Of a stretch of DNA of 64,000 nt, positions 15,518 to 27,570 are shown piece by piece. Numbering within the stretch: position 1 is the stretch's first letter; the number at the start of each line of letters is the position of its first letter. Source of the stretch: Halobacillus massiliensis (GTDB lineage Bacteria > Bacillota > Bacilli > Bacillales > Halobacillaceae); NCBI RefSeq assembly GCF_900166625.1, contig NZ_LT800499.1, forward strand, positions 1,608,429-1,672,428. The letters are read 5' to 3'. Made by a program: the position numbers and the translations under genes. A model generated the notes under the pieces. It was not told the DNA's origin. It ran no database searches and saw only the letters and a program-made list of their open reading frames with translations.

Positions 15518-15934
15518 TTAAATAAGAGATCCTAAAGCTCTTACTATCTCAAAAAACTCTGCCTGATCACTAAATTGAAAAGCCAGTTCTCCTTTTTGAT
15601 TAACGATTATAGTGGAGGGAACACCCTCCGCTTTATACATATCATAGACGTTTGTTTCTCTGTCTGTTAAAGTCGGCTGTGTTAAAAATTTTTCGTAGTA
15701 TTTCTTTGCATCTTCTATGTTTCTTTCCCTGCCTGTGACATTAATCGTAATCATTTTTACTTTAGAGTGGTCCATTGTCTGATATAATTGTTCTTTTTTT
15801 GGAAGATCAACTCCGCAGTCCGGACACCATGAAGCCCAGAAGGTTAACATAATAATTTTATCTTTATACTTAGAAAGGGTAAAGGTCTCCTCAGAATCTA
15901 TATAGGGGAGTGTGAAATCAGGAGCTTGCTTCAT
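15518..15934 (-). CDS. TlpA/ResA-family thiol-disulfide protein, cytoplasmic form
   Basis: A 138-residue AhpC/TSA-like redoxin with the TlpA-type active site Cys37-Pro-Asp-Cys40 (FWASWCPDC) and the cis-Pro segment GVPSTIIV. It starts directly with APDFTLP and has no signal peptide or membrane anchor, unlike ResA or StoA, so it is predicted to work in the cytoplasm, or to have lost its anchor. Partners are unknown. A ribosome binding site (AGGTGAAC) precedes the ATG. It is transcribed towards yusE. Confidence 0.8.
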   Translation of the reverse strand: MKQAPDFTLPYIDSEETFTLSKYKDKIIMLTFWASWCPDCGVDLPKKEQLYQTMDHSKVKMITINVTGRERNIEDAKKYYEKFLTQPTLTDRETNVYDMYKAEGVPSTIIVNQKGELAFQFSDQAEFFEIVRALGSLI

Positions 15935-16045
15935 TTTTGTTCACCTCAGCTTTATAGTTGACGCCTTATTGTAACCATGCTAACATAAATTCTGCTTTCA
16001 TAAAGAAGGTTTACTTTCGATCAATTCATTCCATTTACATTTTTG

Positions 16046-16075
16046 TTGACAGTTTATAAATGATAGTGCTACACT
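16046..16075 (+). promoter_or_regulatory. Sigma-A promoter of the metNIQ leader
   Basis: TTGACA at 16046-16051 and TACACT at 16070-16075 with an 18-base spacer, about 47 bases before the SAM riboswitch. Confidence 0.65.
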
Positions 16076-16121
16076 CCTTTATGGTACTTAAGTCCGTTAA
16101 AGAGATAATTAAATAAAGGAA

Positions 16122-16244
16122 TACTCTTATCCAGAGAGGCGGAGGGACTGGCCCGACGATGCCCGGCAACCATCAGACTTATTTTTTATAATAAGCTGAA
16201 GTGGTGCCAATTCCTGCAAAGTGAAAACTTTGACAGATGAGAGA
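16122..16244 (+). promoter_or_regulatory. SAM-I (S-box) riboswitch
   Basis: The canonical S-box blocks occur in order: CTCTTATCCAGAGAGGCGGAGGGA, CTGGCCCGACGATGCCCGGCAACC, a variable hairpin, GTGGTGCCAATTCC, and GATGAGAG closing helix P1 with CTCTTATC. It is the leader of metNIQ. SAM binding would favour the terminator at 16260-16297, so the transporter is made when SAM, and hence methionine, is low. Confidence 0.96.
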
Positions 16245-16259
16245 ACAGATGAAATTGAT

Positions 16260-16297
16260 TACGCTTTTCTGTTCTTATGCAGAAAAGCGTTTTTTTA
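16260..16297 (+). terminator. Riboswitch-controlled terminator upstream of metN
   Basis: ACGCTTTTCTG pairs with CAGAAAAGCGT around TTCTTATG and is followed by TTTTTT. It is the expression platform of the S-box. Confidence 0.92.
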
Positions 16298-16314
16298 ATA
16301 GGGAGAGTGACACC

Positions 16315-17340
16315 ATGATTTCGATAAAAGGTTTATCTAAAGTTTTTAAAACAAAAGACCGTGATGTAAAAGCGGTCGACCACATGGATTTATCGGTTGA
16401 TAAAGGCGAAATTTTTGGAGTGATTGGATACAGCGGGGCTGGAAAAAGCACGTTTATACGATTGTTAAACCGGCTGGAGGAACCGACAGAAGGTACTATA
16501 CAAATTAATGATCAAAATATCATTGATCTAAGTAAGAACGATCTGCGTGTAGCCCGCCAGAATATTGGAATGATCTTTCAGCACTTTAACCTTTTATGGT
16601 CGCGCACCGTTTTTGATAATATTGCTTTTCCATTAGAAATTGCTGGAGTTCCTAAAGAAGAACGGCTAAAAAGAGTGAACGAATTAATTGATCTCGTCGG
16701 ATTAAGCGGCAGAGGAAAGTCATATCCGTCTCAATTAAGCGGAGGTCAGAAGCAGAGAGTGGGGATTGCCCGGGCTTTGGCTAATAACCCGCAGGTATTG
16801 CTTTGTGATGAGGCAACCTCTGCACTGGACCCTGAGACAACCGATTCGATTCTCGATTTATTAGTAGATATTAATGAAAAACTTGGTCTTACCATTATTC
16901 TTATTACACATGAAATGCACGTCATTCGAAAGATCTGCCACCGTGTAGCCGTCATGGAGAGCGGGAAGGTCGTTGAATCTGGGGATGTGCTGGATGTCTT
17001 TCTTCATCCGAAAGAGAAGGTAACGAAAAAATTCGTGGATCAAGTGATGGGAGATCCAGATAGAGAAGATTCCCTGAATCTTATTCAGGAAACATACAGA
17101 AGCGGGGAAATCCTTCAGCTTCACTTTGTAGGTGAAAATACGAATCAGGCACTCATAAGTGACATATCAAGAAAGTTCCCTGTGGATGTTAATATCCTGC
17201 ACGGGAAAATTACGCAGACACAAAAAGGAGCCTACGGAACCATGCTTGTTCAACTCGTAGGTGAAGAAGCAGAGGTCAGCCGTGCGATTGATTATATACG
17301 TACGACATCCGTAGAAGTGGAGGTGAGCCCAAATGTTTAA
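16315..17340 (+). CDS. metN: Methionine ABC transporter ATP-binding protein MetN
   Basis: A 341-residue ABC ATPase energising methionine import with MetI and MetQ. Walker A is GYSGAGKST (residues 38-46), followed by the Q-loop FQHFNLLWS, signature LSGGQKQR, Walker B LLCDEATSALD and the H-loop THEMHV. The last ~90 residues form the NIL regulatory domain that senses internal methionine. The true start is ATG 16315 after GGGAGAGTGA; an in-frame ATG at 16237 lies inside the riboswitch. It overlaps metI by eight bases. Confidence 0.95.
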   Translation: MISIKGLSKVFKTKDRDVKAVDHMDLSVDKGEIFGVIGYSGAGKSTFIRLLNRLEEPTEGTIQINDQNIIDLSKNDLRVARQNIGMIFQHFNLLWSRTVFDNIAFPLEIAGVPKEERLKRVNELIDLVGLSGRGKSYPSQLSGGQKQRVGIARALANNPQVLLCDEATSALDPETTDSILDLLVDINEKLGLTIILITHEMHVIRKICHRVAVMESGKVVESGDVLDVFLHPKEKVTKKFVDQVMGDPDREDSLNLIQETYRSGEILQLHFVGENTNQALISDISRKFPVDVNILHGKITQTQKGAYGTMLVQLVGEEAEVSRAIDYIRTTSVEVEVSPNV

Positions 17341-18001
17341 TGAGCTGTTTCCTAACGTAAAGGTAGAAGATATCATTGAAGCCACTTATGAAACGTTGTA
17401 TATGACAATAATCTCTGTAGCAGGAACCTTTATCATCGGGCTGCTGTTAGGACTTCTCCTTTATCTGTCAGCACCTGGCGGAATCTGGCAAAACAAAACA
17501 TTGAATTGGATCACATCATCGTTAGTTAATATTTTTAGAGCAATTCCATTTATCATTCTAATTTTGCTTTTGTTCCCTTTTACTGACTTCTTAATTGGGA
17601 CCATCCGAGGCCCGGAAGCTGCATTGCCGGCACTGATTATCGGAGGCGCTCCATTTTATGCCCGGCTTGTAGAAATAGCATTAAAAGAAGTGGATAAAGG
17701 AGTTATTGAAGCGGCAAAAGCTATGGGGGCTAAATATAGAACTATTATTTTCAAAGTTCTGCTCCCTGAATCTATGCCTGCACTGATTTCAGGAATTACA
17801 GTAACAGCCATAGCCTTGATAGGATATACCGCCGTTGCCGGTGTTATCGGTGCCGGAGGCTTAGGAGACTTTGCGTACTTCTTTGGATTCCAGAGAAGAA
17901 GTTTTGATGTGGTTGCCATATGTACCATTTTAATAGTGATTATCGTATTTATTTTCCAGTTCATTGGAGATGTGACCTCCAGGAAGCTGGATAAAAGATA
18001 A
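17333..18001 (+). CDS. metI: Methionine ABC transporter permease MetI
   Basis: A 222-residue integral membrane permease with five predicted helices and the EAA loop that docks MetN (EAAKAMGAKYRTIIFKVLLPESMPAL). The overlap with metN (ATG inside the last codons) ensures coupled translation. Specificity for methionine follows from the S-box and the neighbours. Confidence 0.95.
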   Translation: MFNELFPNVKVEDIIEATYETLYMTIISVAGTFIIGLLLGLLLYLSAPGGIWQNKTLNWITSSLVNIFRAIPFIILILLLFPFTDFLIGTIRGPEAALPALIIGGAPFYARLVEIALKEVDKGVIEAAKAMGAKYRTIIFKVLLPESMPALISGITVTAIALIGYTAVAGVIGAGGLGDFAYFFGFQRRSFDVVAICTILIVIIVFIFQFIGDVTSRKLDKR

Positions 18002-18028
18002 AGTAATAAAATTTAGGAGGAAGAACAA

Positions 18029-18859
18029 ATGAAAAAGCTATTAACAGGATCTATTTTCGCTTTACTGCTGGTTTTCTTAGCAGCTTGCGGGTCTTCAGAT
18101 GAATCATCAGAGGAAGGACCAGGAGATGAAATTACAGTAGGGGCTTCAAGTACACCTCATGCTGAAATATTAGAAGAAGCAAAACCGCTGCTTGAAGAAG
18201 AAGGCATAACGTTGAATATTGAACAGTATCAGGACTATATTCTGCCTAACCAGGACTTGAGTGATGGAAATATTGATGCGAACTACTTTCAGCATATTCC
18301 TTATTTAGAAGATCAAATGGCTCAAAATGAAGAGTATGACTTCGTTAATCTTGGCGGGATTCACATAGAACCGATGGGGATTTATTCAAAAGATTTTAAA
18401 AGTATCGAGGAAGTGAAGGACGGGACTACAGTACTGATGAGTAATTCAGTCGCAGATCACGGTCGTATTCTTTCCTTACTGGAAAGAGAAGGATTAATTA
18501 AGCTGGATGAAGAGGTAGAGAAGGTAGAAGCTACTGTGGAAGATATCGTAGAAAACCCGAAAAACTTAGAATTTGAAACAGGTATTGACGCGGCACTGCT
18601 TCCAGAAAATTATCAGCGCGAAGATAACGTCCTTGTAGCCATTAATACGAATTACGCGATTGATGCCGGACTTAATCCAAGTGAGGATGCTTTAATTCTT
18701 GAGGATTCTGAGTCTCCTTATGTCAATGTAATTGCAGCAAAAAGCGAACATGAAGACAATGAGTCTTTAAACAAGCTAGTTGAAGTACTGCGCTCCGAAG
18801 AAATCCAGACATTTATTGAAGAAGAATATAATGGTGCTGTTGTACCTGTAAGTGAATAA
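18029..18859 (+). CDS. metQ: Methionine-binding lipoprotein MetQ
   Basis: A 276-residue NlpA-family lipoprotein. The signal peptide ends in the lipobox LAAC with Cys20, followed by a strongly acidic linker (SSDESSEEGPGDE). The mature domain starts with ITVGASSTPHAEIL and contains NIDANYFQHIPYL and GIHIEPMGIYS, all characteristic. It binds methionine outside the cell and delivers it to MetI. The acidic linker fits a salt-adapted surface. Ribosome binding site AGGAGGAAG. Confidence 0.95.
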   Translation: MKKLLTGSIFALLLVFLAACGSSDESSEEGPGDEITVGASSTPHAEILEEAKPLLEEEGITLNIEQYQDYILPNQDLSDGNIDANYFQHIPYLEDQMAQNEEYDFVNLGGIHIEPMGIYSKDFKSIEEVKDGTTVLMSNSVADHGRILSLLEREGLIKLDEEVEKVEATVEDIVENPKNLEFETGIDAALLPENYQREDNVLVAINTNYAIDAGLNPSEDALILEDSESPYVNVIAAKSEHEDNESLNKLVEVLRSEEIQTFIEEEYNGAVVPVSE

Positions 18860-18870
18860 GTTTTTGAATG

Positions 18871-18913
18871 AAATGCGTAATGCGGTTGATACTAAACCCA
18901 TTACGCATTTTTT
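18871..18913 (+). terminator. Terminator of metNIQ
   Basis: AAATGCGTAATG and CATTACGCATTT form a 12-bp stem followed by a short T run. The next gene begins 19 bases on. Confidence 0.85.
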
Positions 18914-18931
18914 ATAAAGGAGAAAAGTGAC

Positions 18932-19291
18932 ATGGACAATGAACAGCATAATTTAGCGGAAGCTTATTTAGAGCAGTACAAACATGGAGTAGGAACTTTT
19001 ACGAGAAAAATGCCTGAAGTAGCTCATGCATTTAATGAGTTTTCTGAGGTTTGTTTTAAAGAAGGAGAGCTTTCTCAAAAGCAAAAACAATTAATGGCGT
19101 TAAGTATTAGTATCGTTGCTCAAGACGAATACTGTATCGTTTATCATACAAAAGGTTGTATTGACCAAGGGGCAACTGAACGGGAGATTATGGAAGCATG
19201 TGGAATAGCTGCTGCTTTTGGAGGAGGAGCGGCATTAAGTCAGGCCGTTACTTTAGTACAAGAATCTTTTGAAGATTTAACGCATCATTGA
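18932..19291 (+). CDS. yurZ: Carboxymuconolactone decarboxylase-family (AhpD-like) protein YurZ
   Basis: A 119-residue all-helical CMD/AhpD-fold protein resembling YurZ. The active-site segment reads QDEYCIVYHTKGC, with Cys68 and His72 conserved but Asp65 where AhpD proteins with a CxxC have their first cysteine. The C-terminal AAAFGGGAALSQAVTLVQE is the family's second conserved block. Function is uncertain: an alkylhydroperoxidase or decarboxylase activity is only a family label. It sits between metQ and the suf operon, as in B. subtilis. Confidence 0.82.
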   Translation: MDNEQHNLAEAYLEQYKHGVGTFTRKMPEVAHAFNEFSEVCFKEGELSQKQKQLMALSISIVAQDEYCIVYHTKGCIDQGATEREIMEACGIAAAFGGGAALSQAVTLVQESFEDLTHH

Positions 19292-19504
19292 GTGAATTAT
19301 TAGAAAATTTAAGCAAAACAAGCAAATTGAAAGCAAATTAAATATACAAACGCTTACATGGAGTGTAATTGCAAAAGAGCTTTAGTTTTAAGTTTATATC
19401 GGTTTTGGCCGGGGAATCTAATTATGGTAATCTAAAAATTGTAAATTAATTGAAAGGGTTGATCTGCTATTAATGACCATTTAGGTTTAAATTACACTCC
19501 GGAG

Positions 19505-19657
19505 ATGGAAAAAGCTATGCACCAAAAACACAACATGAGTTATGCAGAGTATGCGAGCAGTTTAGATCAAATGATGAAAGTAGAGCAAAAAAGGCAGGAA
19601 GATTTTGAACAAAGCAAAAGGTTTACTGACGTGGTAAGCCGCCAATTATATAAATAA
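19505..19657 (+). CDS. Small hypothetical protein upstream of suf
   Basis: An open frame encoding at least 50 residues (from ATG 19505), rich in Met, Gln, Lys and Tyr (HNMSYAEYASSLDQMMKVEQ) and helical. The frame stays open upstream to 19463; starting at an ATT at 19469, ten bases after GAAAGGG, would add NDHLGLNYTPE and give 62 residues. The ATGs at 19505 and 19517 have poorly placed ribosome binding sites, so the start is unresolved. A strong terminator follows within 10 bases, which supports a real short gene. I do not recognise the family. Confidence 0.55.
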   Translation: MEKAMHQKHNMSYAEYASSLDQMMKVEQKRQEDFEQSKRFTDVVSRQLYK

Positions 19658-19660
19658 AAG

Positions 19661-19694
19661 AAAATCAGGCGCTGCTGCGGCCTGATTTTTTTTT
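19661..19694 (+). terminator. Terminator after the small ORF
   Basis: AATCAGGC and GCCTGATT form a stem with loop GCTGCTGCG, followed by nine or more T. Confidence 0.88.
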
Positions 19695-19729
19695 GTGAAG
19701 ATGTCTGTTAATATAATAAGGAAAGAACA

Positions 19730-19908
19730 CGTTTACTTTTTTGACATGAAAGTAGCTCAGAAAGGACATAGCTAACATGTCGAATCAGGTAAAATCAGTT
19801 GATATCACATTCTAAATGATATAAGATTGTAATGAGAATAAATTGAGAATGGTTTTTGATCCATATCAACTAAAGCACAACTATAATAGATACTGGAGGT
19901 ATTATTTT
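19730..19908 (+). promoter_or_regulatory. suf operon leader region
   Basis: Between the terminator and sufC lie a TTGACA near 19740 and a TTGATA (near 19799) with TAAGAT 17 bases on, either of which could be a -35 element. A 12-codon open frame (ATG 19777, stop 19813) follows AAAGGACATAG. Two TGAGAAT words occur near 19833-19850 but do not make a clear Fur or PerR box. The exact promoter is not resolved. Confidence 0.4.
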
Positions 19909-20694
19909 ATGGCAGGATCAACTCTTGAAATTAAAGATCTTCACGTTGAAATCGAAGGTCAGGAAATCTTAAAAGGTGTTAACCTTACGATAAATGGTGG
20001 AGAATTCCACGCAGTTATGGGTCCAAACGGAACAGGTAAATCTACTTTAGCTTCAGCTATCATGGGTCATCCAAAGTTTGAGGTTACAAAAGGACAGGTG
20101 CTACTTGATGGTGAAGATGTTCTTGAAATGGAAGTAGACGAACGTGCACAAGCCGGCCTGTTTCTTGCTATGCAATATCCTAGTGAAATCAGCGGTGTAA
20201 CGAACTCGGACTTTCTCCGCTCAGCAATCAATGCTCACAGAGAAGAGGGCGATGAAATTTCTCTAATGAAGTTCATTAAAGAAATGGATGGAGCTATGGA
20301 TATGTTGGAAATGGATAAAAACATGGCCCAGCGTTACCTAAATGAAGGATTTTCCGGCGGTGAGAAAAAGCGTAATGAAATTTTGCAGCTTATGATGATT
20401 CAGCCGGCCATTGCCATTTTAGATGAAATTGATTCAGGGCTTGATATTGATGCACTTAAAGTAGTAGCACAAGGAATTAACAAAATGCGCGGTGAAAACT
20501 TTGGCTGCTTAACTATCACTCACTATCAGCGCCTGTTAAATTATATTACTCCAGATTATGTTCACGTTATGATGCAGGGACGTGTTGTTAAATCCGGCGG
20601 TCCAGAGCTTGCACAGCGCCTGGAAGAAGAAGGCTATGACTGGATTAAAAAAGAGCTGGGCATCGAAGATGAAACAATCGGCCAAAAAGCGTAA
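19909..20694 (+). CDS. sufC: Fe-S cluster assembly ATPase SufC
   Basis: A 261-residue ABC-type ATPase of the SufBCD scaffold complex. Walker A is GPNGTGKST, the signature region FSGGEKKRNEI, and Walker B AILDEIDSGLDIDALK. The start is ATG 19909 after TGGAGGT; the frame extends upstream but without family similarity. First gene of sufC-sufD-sufS-sufU-sufB, the essential Fe-S assembly operon of Firmicutes. Confidence 0.96.
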   Translation: MAGSTLEIKDLHVEIEGQEILKGVNLTINGGEFHAVMGPNGTGKSTLASAIMGHPKFEVTKGQVLLDGEDVLEMEVDERAQAGLFLAMQYPSEISGVTNSDFLRSAINAHREEGDEISLMKFIKEMDGAMDMLEMDKNMAQRYLNEGFSGGEKKRNEILQLMMIQPAIAILDEIDSGLDIDALKVVAQGINKMRGENFGCLTITHYQRLLNYITPDYVHVMMQGRVVKSGGPELAQRLEEEGYDWIKKELGIEDETIGQKA

Positions 20695-20712
20695 CTAGAC
20701 AGGAGGGATATT

Positions 20713-23673
<2,961 letters not shown>

Positions 23674-23709
23674 TTTGCTGCTTGATATACCAAAAGGAGG
23701 TATTTAACA

Positions 23710-25107
23710 ATGGCTAAAAAAGCGCCAGAAGTCGGAGAGTACCAATATGGATTCCACGAAAAAGATGTTTCTATTTTCCGTACTCAAAAAGGCTTGACTG
23801 CAGAAGTGGTTAAGCAGATTTCCGATTATAAAGAAGAACCGAAGTGGATGCTTGATTTCCGTTTGAAGTCATTAGAACAATTTTATAAAATGCCAATGCC
23901 TCAGTGGGGCGGAGACCTTTCTGAGCTTAACTTTGATGATATCACTTACTATGTAAAACCTTCTGAAAAATCAGAGCGTTCCTGGGATGAAGTTCCTGAA
24001 GAAATCAAAAACACATTTGATCGTTTAGGAATTCCGGAAGCAGAACAGAAGTATTTAGCAGGGGTTTCTGCACAATACGAATCTGAAGTGGTCTATCACA
24101 ATATGGAAAAAGATCTGGAAGATCTTGGTGTAGTCTTTAAAGACACAGATACAGCTCTTAAAGAAAATGAAGACCTGTTTAAGCAATACTTTGCAAAAGT
24201 CATACCGGCAGCAGACAATAAGTTCTCTGCCTTAAACTCAGCCGTTTGGTCCGGTGGTTCCTTCATATATGTTCCAAAAGATACGAAAGTCGAAACACCG
24301 CTTCAGGCTTACTTCCGTATTAACTCTGAAAATATGGGACAGTTTGAACGAACATTGATTATCGTTGATGAAGGGGCATCTGTCCACTACGTAGAGGGCT
24401 GTACAGCACCAACGTACTCTTCAAGTTCTCTTCACAGTGCCGTTGTTGAAATTTTTGTTAAGAAAAATGCTTACTGCCGTTATACGACGATTCAGAACTG
24501 GGCAAACAATGTGTACAACCTTGTGACGAAGCGTGCAGTGGCTGATGAAAATGCAACAATGGAATGGGTGGATGGAAACCTTGGTTCCAAGCTGACGATG
24601 AAATATCCAGCGGTTATCCTTAAAGGGGAAGGCGCTCGCGGAATGACACTTTCCATCGCGCTTGCCGGAAAAGGACAGCACCAGGATGCAGGAGCGAAGA
24701 TGCACCACCTTGCGCCTAATACTTCATCCACAATTGTTTCGAAATCTATTTCAAAACACGGTGGTAAAGTATCGTATCGTGGGATTGTCCACTTTGGCCG
24801 TAAAGCTGATGGAGCCCGCTCTAACATTGAGTGTGACACGCTGATTATGGATAATGAATCCACTTCAGACACGATTCCTTACAACGAAATTTTAAATGAA
24901 AACATTTCCCTAGAGCACGAAGCAAAAGTTTCCAAAGTTTCTGAAGAGCAGCTGTTCTACCTTATGAGCCGCGGTCTATCAGAAGAAGAAGCTACTGAAA
25001 TGATCGTAATGGGCTTTATTGAGCCGTTCACAAAAGAGCTTCCAATGGAATATGCAGTAGAAATGAACCGCCTGATCAAGTTCGAAATGGAAGGTTCTAT
25101 CGGTTAA
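23710..25107 (+). CDS. sufB: Fe-S cluster assembly protein SufB
   Basis: A 465-residue SufB scaffold. Typical blocks include [47 protein letters not shown] and [29 protein letters not shown]. It accepts sulfur and iron within SufBC2D and is the last and largest gene of the operon, followed by a perfect-stem terminator. The preceding gap of 36 bases carries AAAAGGAGGT. Confidence 0.96.
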   Translation: MAKKAPEVGEYQYGFHEKDVSIFRTQKGLTAEVVKQISDYKEEPKWMLDFRLKSLEQFYKMPMPQWGGDLSELNFDDITYYVKPSEKSERSWDEVPEEIKNTFDRLGIPEAEQKYLAGVSAQYESEVVYHNMEKDLEDLGVVFKDTDTALKENEDLFKQYFAKVIPAADNKFSALNSAVWSGGSFIYVPKDTKVETPLQAYFRINSENMGQFERTLIIVDEGASVHYVEGCTAPTYSSSSLHSAVVEIFVKKNAYCRYTTIQNWANNVYNLVTKRAVADENATMEWVDGNLGSKLTMKYPAVILKGEGARGMTLSIALAGKGQHQDAGAKMHHLAPNTSSTIVSKSISKHGGKVSYRGIVHFGRKADGARSNIECDTLIMDNESTSDTIPYNEILNENISLEHEAKVSKVSEEQLFYLMSRGLSEEEATEMIVMGFIEPFTKELPMEYAVEMNRLIKFEMEGSIG

Positions 25108-25120
25108 TATGTAAATTCAC

Positions 25121-25156
25121 AAAAAACCGTACAGGTTATTGACCTGTACGGTTTTT
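25121..25156 (+). terminator. Terminator of the suf operon
   Basis: AAAACCGTACAGGT and ACCTGTACGGTTTT form a 14-bp perfect stem ending in TTTTT. Confidence 0.92.
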
Positions 25157-25227
25157 CTGTGCTGGATGTTTTCCTCATAAAAAACATGATAGTATAATAT
25201 TATCTTAAATATAAAGAAGGCTTAGTT

Positions 25228-26043
25228 ATGATTATAGTTTTATCTTTGGTTATAGGGTTTATTACTGCATTTATAGGCAGTATTGCAGGATTAGGCGGAG
25301 GAATCATACTCGTTCCTATTTTGTTGTTTCTGGGAGATACTTCGTCCGATTATTCATGGGTAACTCCTCAGACCATTGTAGGAATTTCACTGGTGGTTAT
25401 GATCTTCACAGGACTATCATCGACTCTTTCCTATTTAAAACACAAAAGGATTGATTTAAAACTCGGCTCCATACTTTTAATGGGAAGTATACCTGGCGGG
25501 ATCATGGGATCCTGGCTCAATCAGTTTTTTGAGACAGATGGATTCGCATTAGTATTTGGTATCCTTATGATCGTCATTTCGCTTGCTTTTTTTATCCCCA
25601 GGGACAGTTCTTACAGATTTATCAATCTCACTGGAGTAAAAAGAGAAAAAGTGGTGGCAGGGGAGACTTTCAACTATGAGTTTCCCATCGCTTTAAGTAT
25701 TATCTTTGCTATTGGTGTAGGCTTGCTGTCAGGGCTGCTGGGAATAGGAGGCGGTTCACTGATCGTACCGGCGATGATTCTTTTATTTAGTATTCCGCCT
25801 CACATAGCAACGGCAACGTCTATGTTTATGATTTTCTTTGCAAGTATTTCAAGTTCGATTACACATATTAGTTTAGGACATGTAGACTGGGGGAATACAC
25901 TTTACTTCATTCCTGGTGCCTATATTGGAGGAATGGTCGGAGCCGCTGTTAATCGCCGATTAAATAGCAAGACTGTCGAGTGGTTTTTAAGAGTGCTGCT
26001 CATTTTAATCGGGATTCGACTGATTTGGCAAGGGATTGGATAA
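25228..26043 (+). CDS. yunE: TauE/SafE-family permease YunE
   Basis: A 271-residue membrane protein with about eight helices and two TauE/SafE halves, each opening with a glycine motif (GLGGGIILVPI and GIGGGSLIVPAM). The family exports or imports sulfur-containing anions such as sulfite or sulfoacetate; the substrate here is not known. It is followed by yunD 15 bases later, as in B. subtilis. Confidence 0.88.
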   Translation: MIIVLSLVIGFITAFIGSIAGLGGGIILVPILLFLGDTSSDYSWVTPQTIVGISLVVMIFTGLSSTLSYLKHKRIDLKLGSILLMGSIPGGIMGSWLNQFFETDGFALVFGILMIVISLAFFIPRDSSYRFINLTGVKREKVVAGETFNYEFPIALSIIFAIGVGLLSGLLGIGGGSLIVPAMILLFSIPPHIATATSMFMIFFASISSSITHISLGHVDWGNTLYFIPGAYIGGMVGAAVNRRLNSKTVEWFLRVLLILIGIRLIWQGIG

Positions 26044-26058
26044 TAAGGAGTAATGAAA

Positions 26059-27456
26059 ATGAAAGAAAAAATATTTCTCTATTATACAAGCGACCTGCAC
26101 AGCCATTTTGAAAATTGGCCGCAAATTGTAGGTTATTTCAAAAATAAAAGAGCAAAGCATCAAAAAAATAATGAATCTTTTTGGATGGTTGATAATGGGG
26201 ACCATGCAGACCGTTTTCACCCCATTACTGAGGGATTAATGGGCAAGGGCAATGTTGAACTTCTTAACAATGCCGGTTACCATTTTGCCAATCTCGGAAA
26301 TAACGAAGGAATCACCCTGCCTCATGAGGACTTATTTAATCTTTATAATGAAGCAGACTTTGAAGTGGTCTGTGCAAATCTAAAGAGTATAGATGGGCCT
26401 CAGCCTAAATGGCTTAAGCCTTATCGAATCAAAGAGACCAATCATGGGACAAGAGTAGCAATGATCGGTATGACAGCTCCATTTGAAACTTTTTATAGAC
26501 TGCTCGGATGGGAAATTCTCTCTCCGTATGAAACGCTTGATCGATACTATGAAGAATTGAAGCAGCAGGCTGATATTATTGTACTGCTTTCACATTTAGG
26601 GATCCATGATGATGAAGAAATTGCAAAATCCTATCCGGCTGTAGATGTCATTATAGGAGGTCACACCCATCATTTGTTTCAGAAGGGTGAATACTATGGG
26701 AACGCCGTTCTTACGGCTGCAGGTAAACATGGTACGCATTTAGGGGAAGTCCACTTGGAATGGGATCATACAAGGAAGTCGCTCACTAAAAAAGAGGCTT
26801 ACGCTGTGGCGACTGAGAATATGAAAAAAGATGAAGAAGTCATGGATAGTTTGAAAAACTTGTCCGTAAGGGCCAGCAGCTTTTTAAAAGAACAAGTCAC
26901 GAGCTTAAAAGACCCAATGAATGTCGCCTGGTTTAAAGAAACATTACTAATGAAAGCACTGACTGAAGAGATGCAAAGCTGGACAAACTCTGATGTAGGA
27001 ATGCTAAATGCGGGAGTTCTTCTTGATCATCTGGATAGCGGTCCCATTACTTTTGAAGATATCCACCGAATCTGTCCCCACCCGATGAATCCCTGCAGGG
27101 TGGAGATCAAAGGGGATGAACTGCTGGAAATCATTAGAGTAGGACATACGAAAAAATTAACAGAGATTCAGCTGAAGGGACTGGGCTTCCGTGGGGAAGT
27201 GATCGGGAAAATCGTATTTACCGGCGTGGATATAAAGACTGAGCAAGGTTCAGACGGTGAGGAAAGGGTGAGGGAGGTTACCTTTAAAGGGAAGCCTCTG
27301 GACATGGACGCCGTATATACACTCGGAACAGCAGATACTTTCACATTCGGAAGGCTGTTTCCAGAAATTGCCTATGCTAAAAAGAAAACCTATTATATGC
27401 CTGAAATGCTTCGTGACCTTTTAGTCCATGCTATAAGGAAATTAGAAACTAGTTAG
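26059..27456 (+). CDS. yunD: Metallophosphoesterase of the 5'-nucleotidase family YunD
   Basis: A 465-residue two-domain UshA-like enzyme, but without signal peptide or anchor, so cytoplasmic. The metal-binding motifs are TSDLHSHF, DNGDHAD, LGNNEG, LLSHLG and GGHTHH in the N-terminal half; the C-terminal half (from about 300) is the 5'-nucleotidase substrate domain. ATG 26059 is preferred because AAGGAG ends eight bases before it, while ATG 26053 is too close. Operon with yunE. Confidence 0.87.
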   Translation: MKEKIFLYYTSDLHSHFENWPQIVGYFKNKRAKHQKNNESFWMVDNGDHADRFHPITEGLMGKGNVELLNNAGYHFANLGNNEGITLPHEDLFNLYNEADFEVVCANLKSIDGPQPKWLKPYRIKETNHGTRVAMIGMTAPFETFYRLLGWEILSPYETLDRYYEELKQQADIIVLLSHLGIHDDEEIAKSYPAVDVIIGGHTHHLFQKGEYYGNAVLTAAGKHGTHLGEVHLEWDHTRKSLTKKEAYAVATENMKKDEEVMDSLKNLSVRASSFLKEQVTSLKDPMNVAWFKETLLMKALTEEMQSWTNSDVGMLNAGVLLDHLDSGPITFEDIHRICPHPMNPCRVEIKGDELLEIIRVGHTKKLTEIQLKGLGFRGEVIGKIVFTGVDIKTEQGSDGEERVREVTFKGKPLDMDAVYTLGTADTFTFGRLFPEIAYAKKKTYYMPEMLRDLLVHAIRKLETS

Positions 27457-27460
27457 CTTA

Positions 27461-27491
27461 AAAGCTGCCTCCAATGAGGCGGCTTATTTTT
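27461..27491 (+). terminator. Terminator after yunD
   Basis: AAGCTGCCTC-CAAT-GAGGCGGCTT with one wobble, then ATTTTTTA. Confidence 0.8.
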
Positions 27492-27570
27492 TAGGACAAA
27501 TGTTTTTCTGTTCAATGCTAAATAGCCTTACCTTTTCATATAAATAAGAAGAGGTAAGGAGGGTTGTTTA

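Noticed and set aside
16237-16314. N-terminal extension of MetN
   Set aside because: The extra codons lie within the S-box and its terminator; ATG 16315 has a proper site and matches the family start.
18932-19291. YurZ as an inactive AhpD because of the missing first Cys
   Set aside because: Asp at that position seems common in this subgroup as I recall it, so loss of function cannot be claimed.
19830-19855. Fur or PerR box before sufC
   Set aside because: Two TGAGAAT words are present, but the second half-site does not give the 7-1-7 inverted symmetry.
24421-24872. Long minus-strand frames inside sufB and elsewhere in highly conserved genes
   Set aside because: They are antisense to well-supported genes, lack ribosome binding sites and encode low-complexity products.
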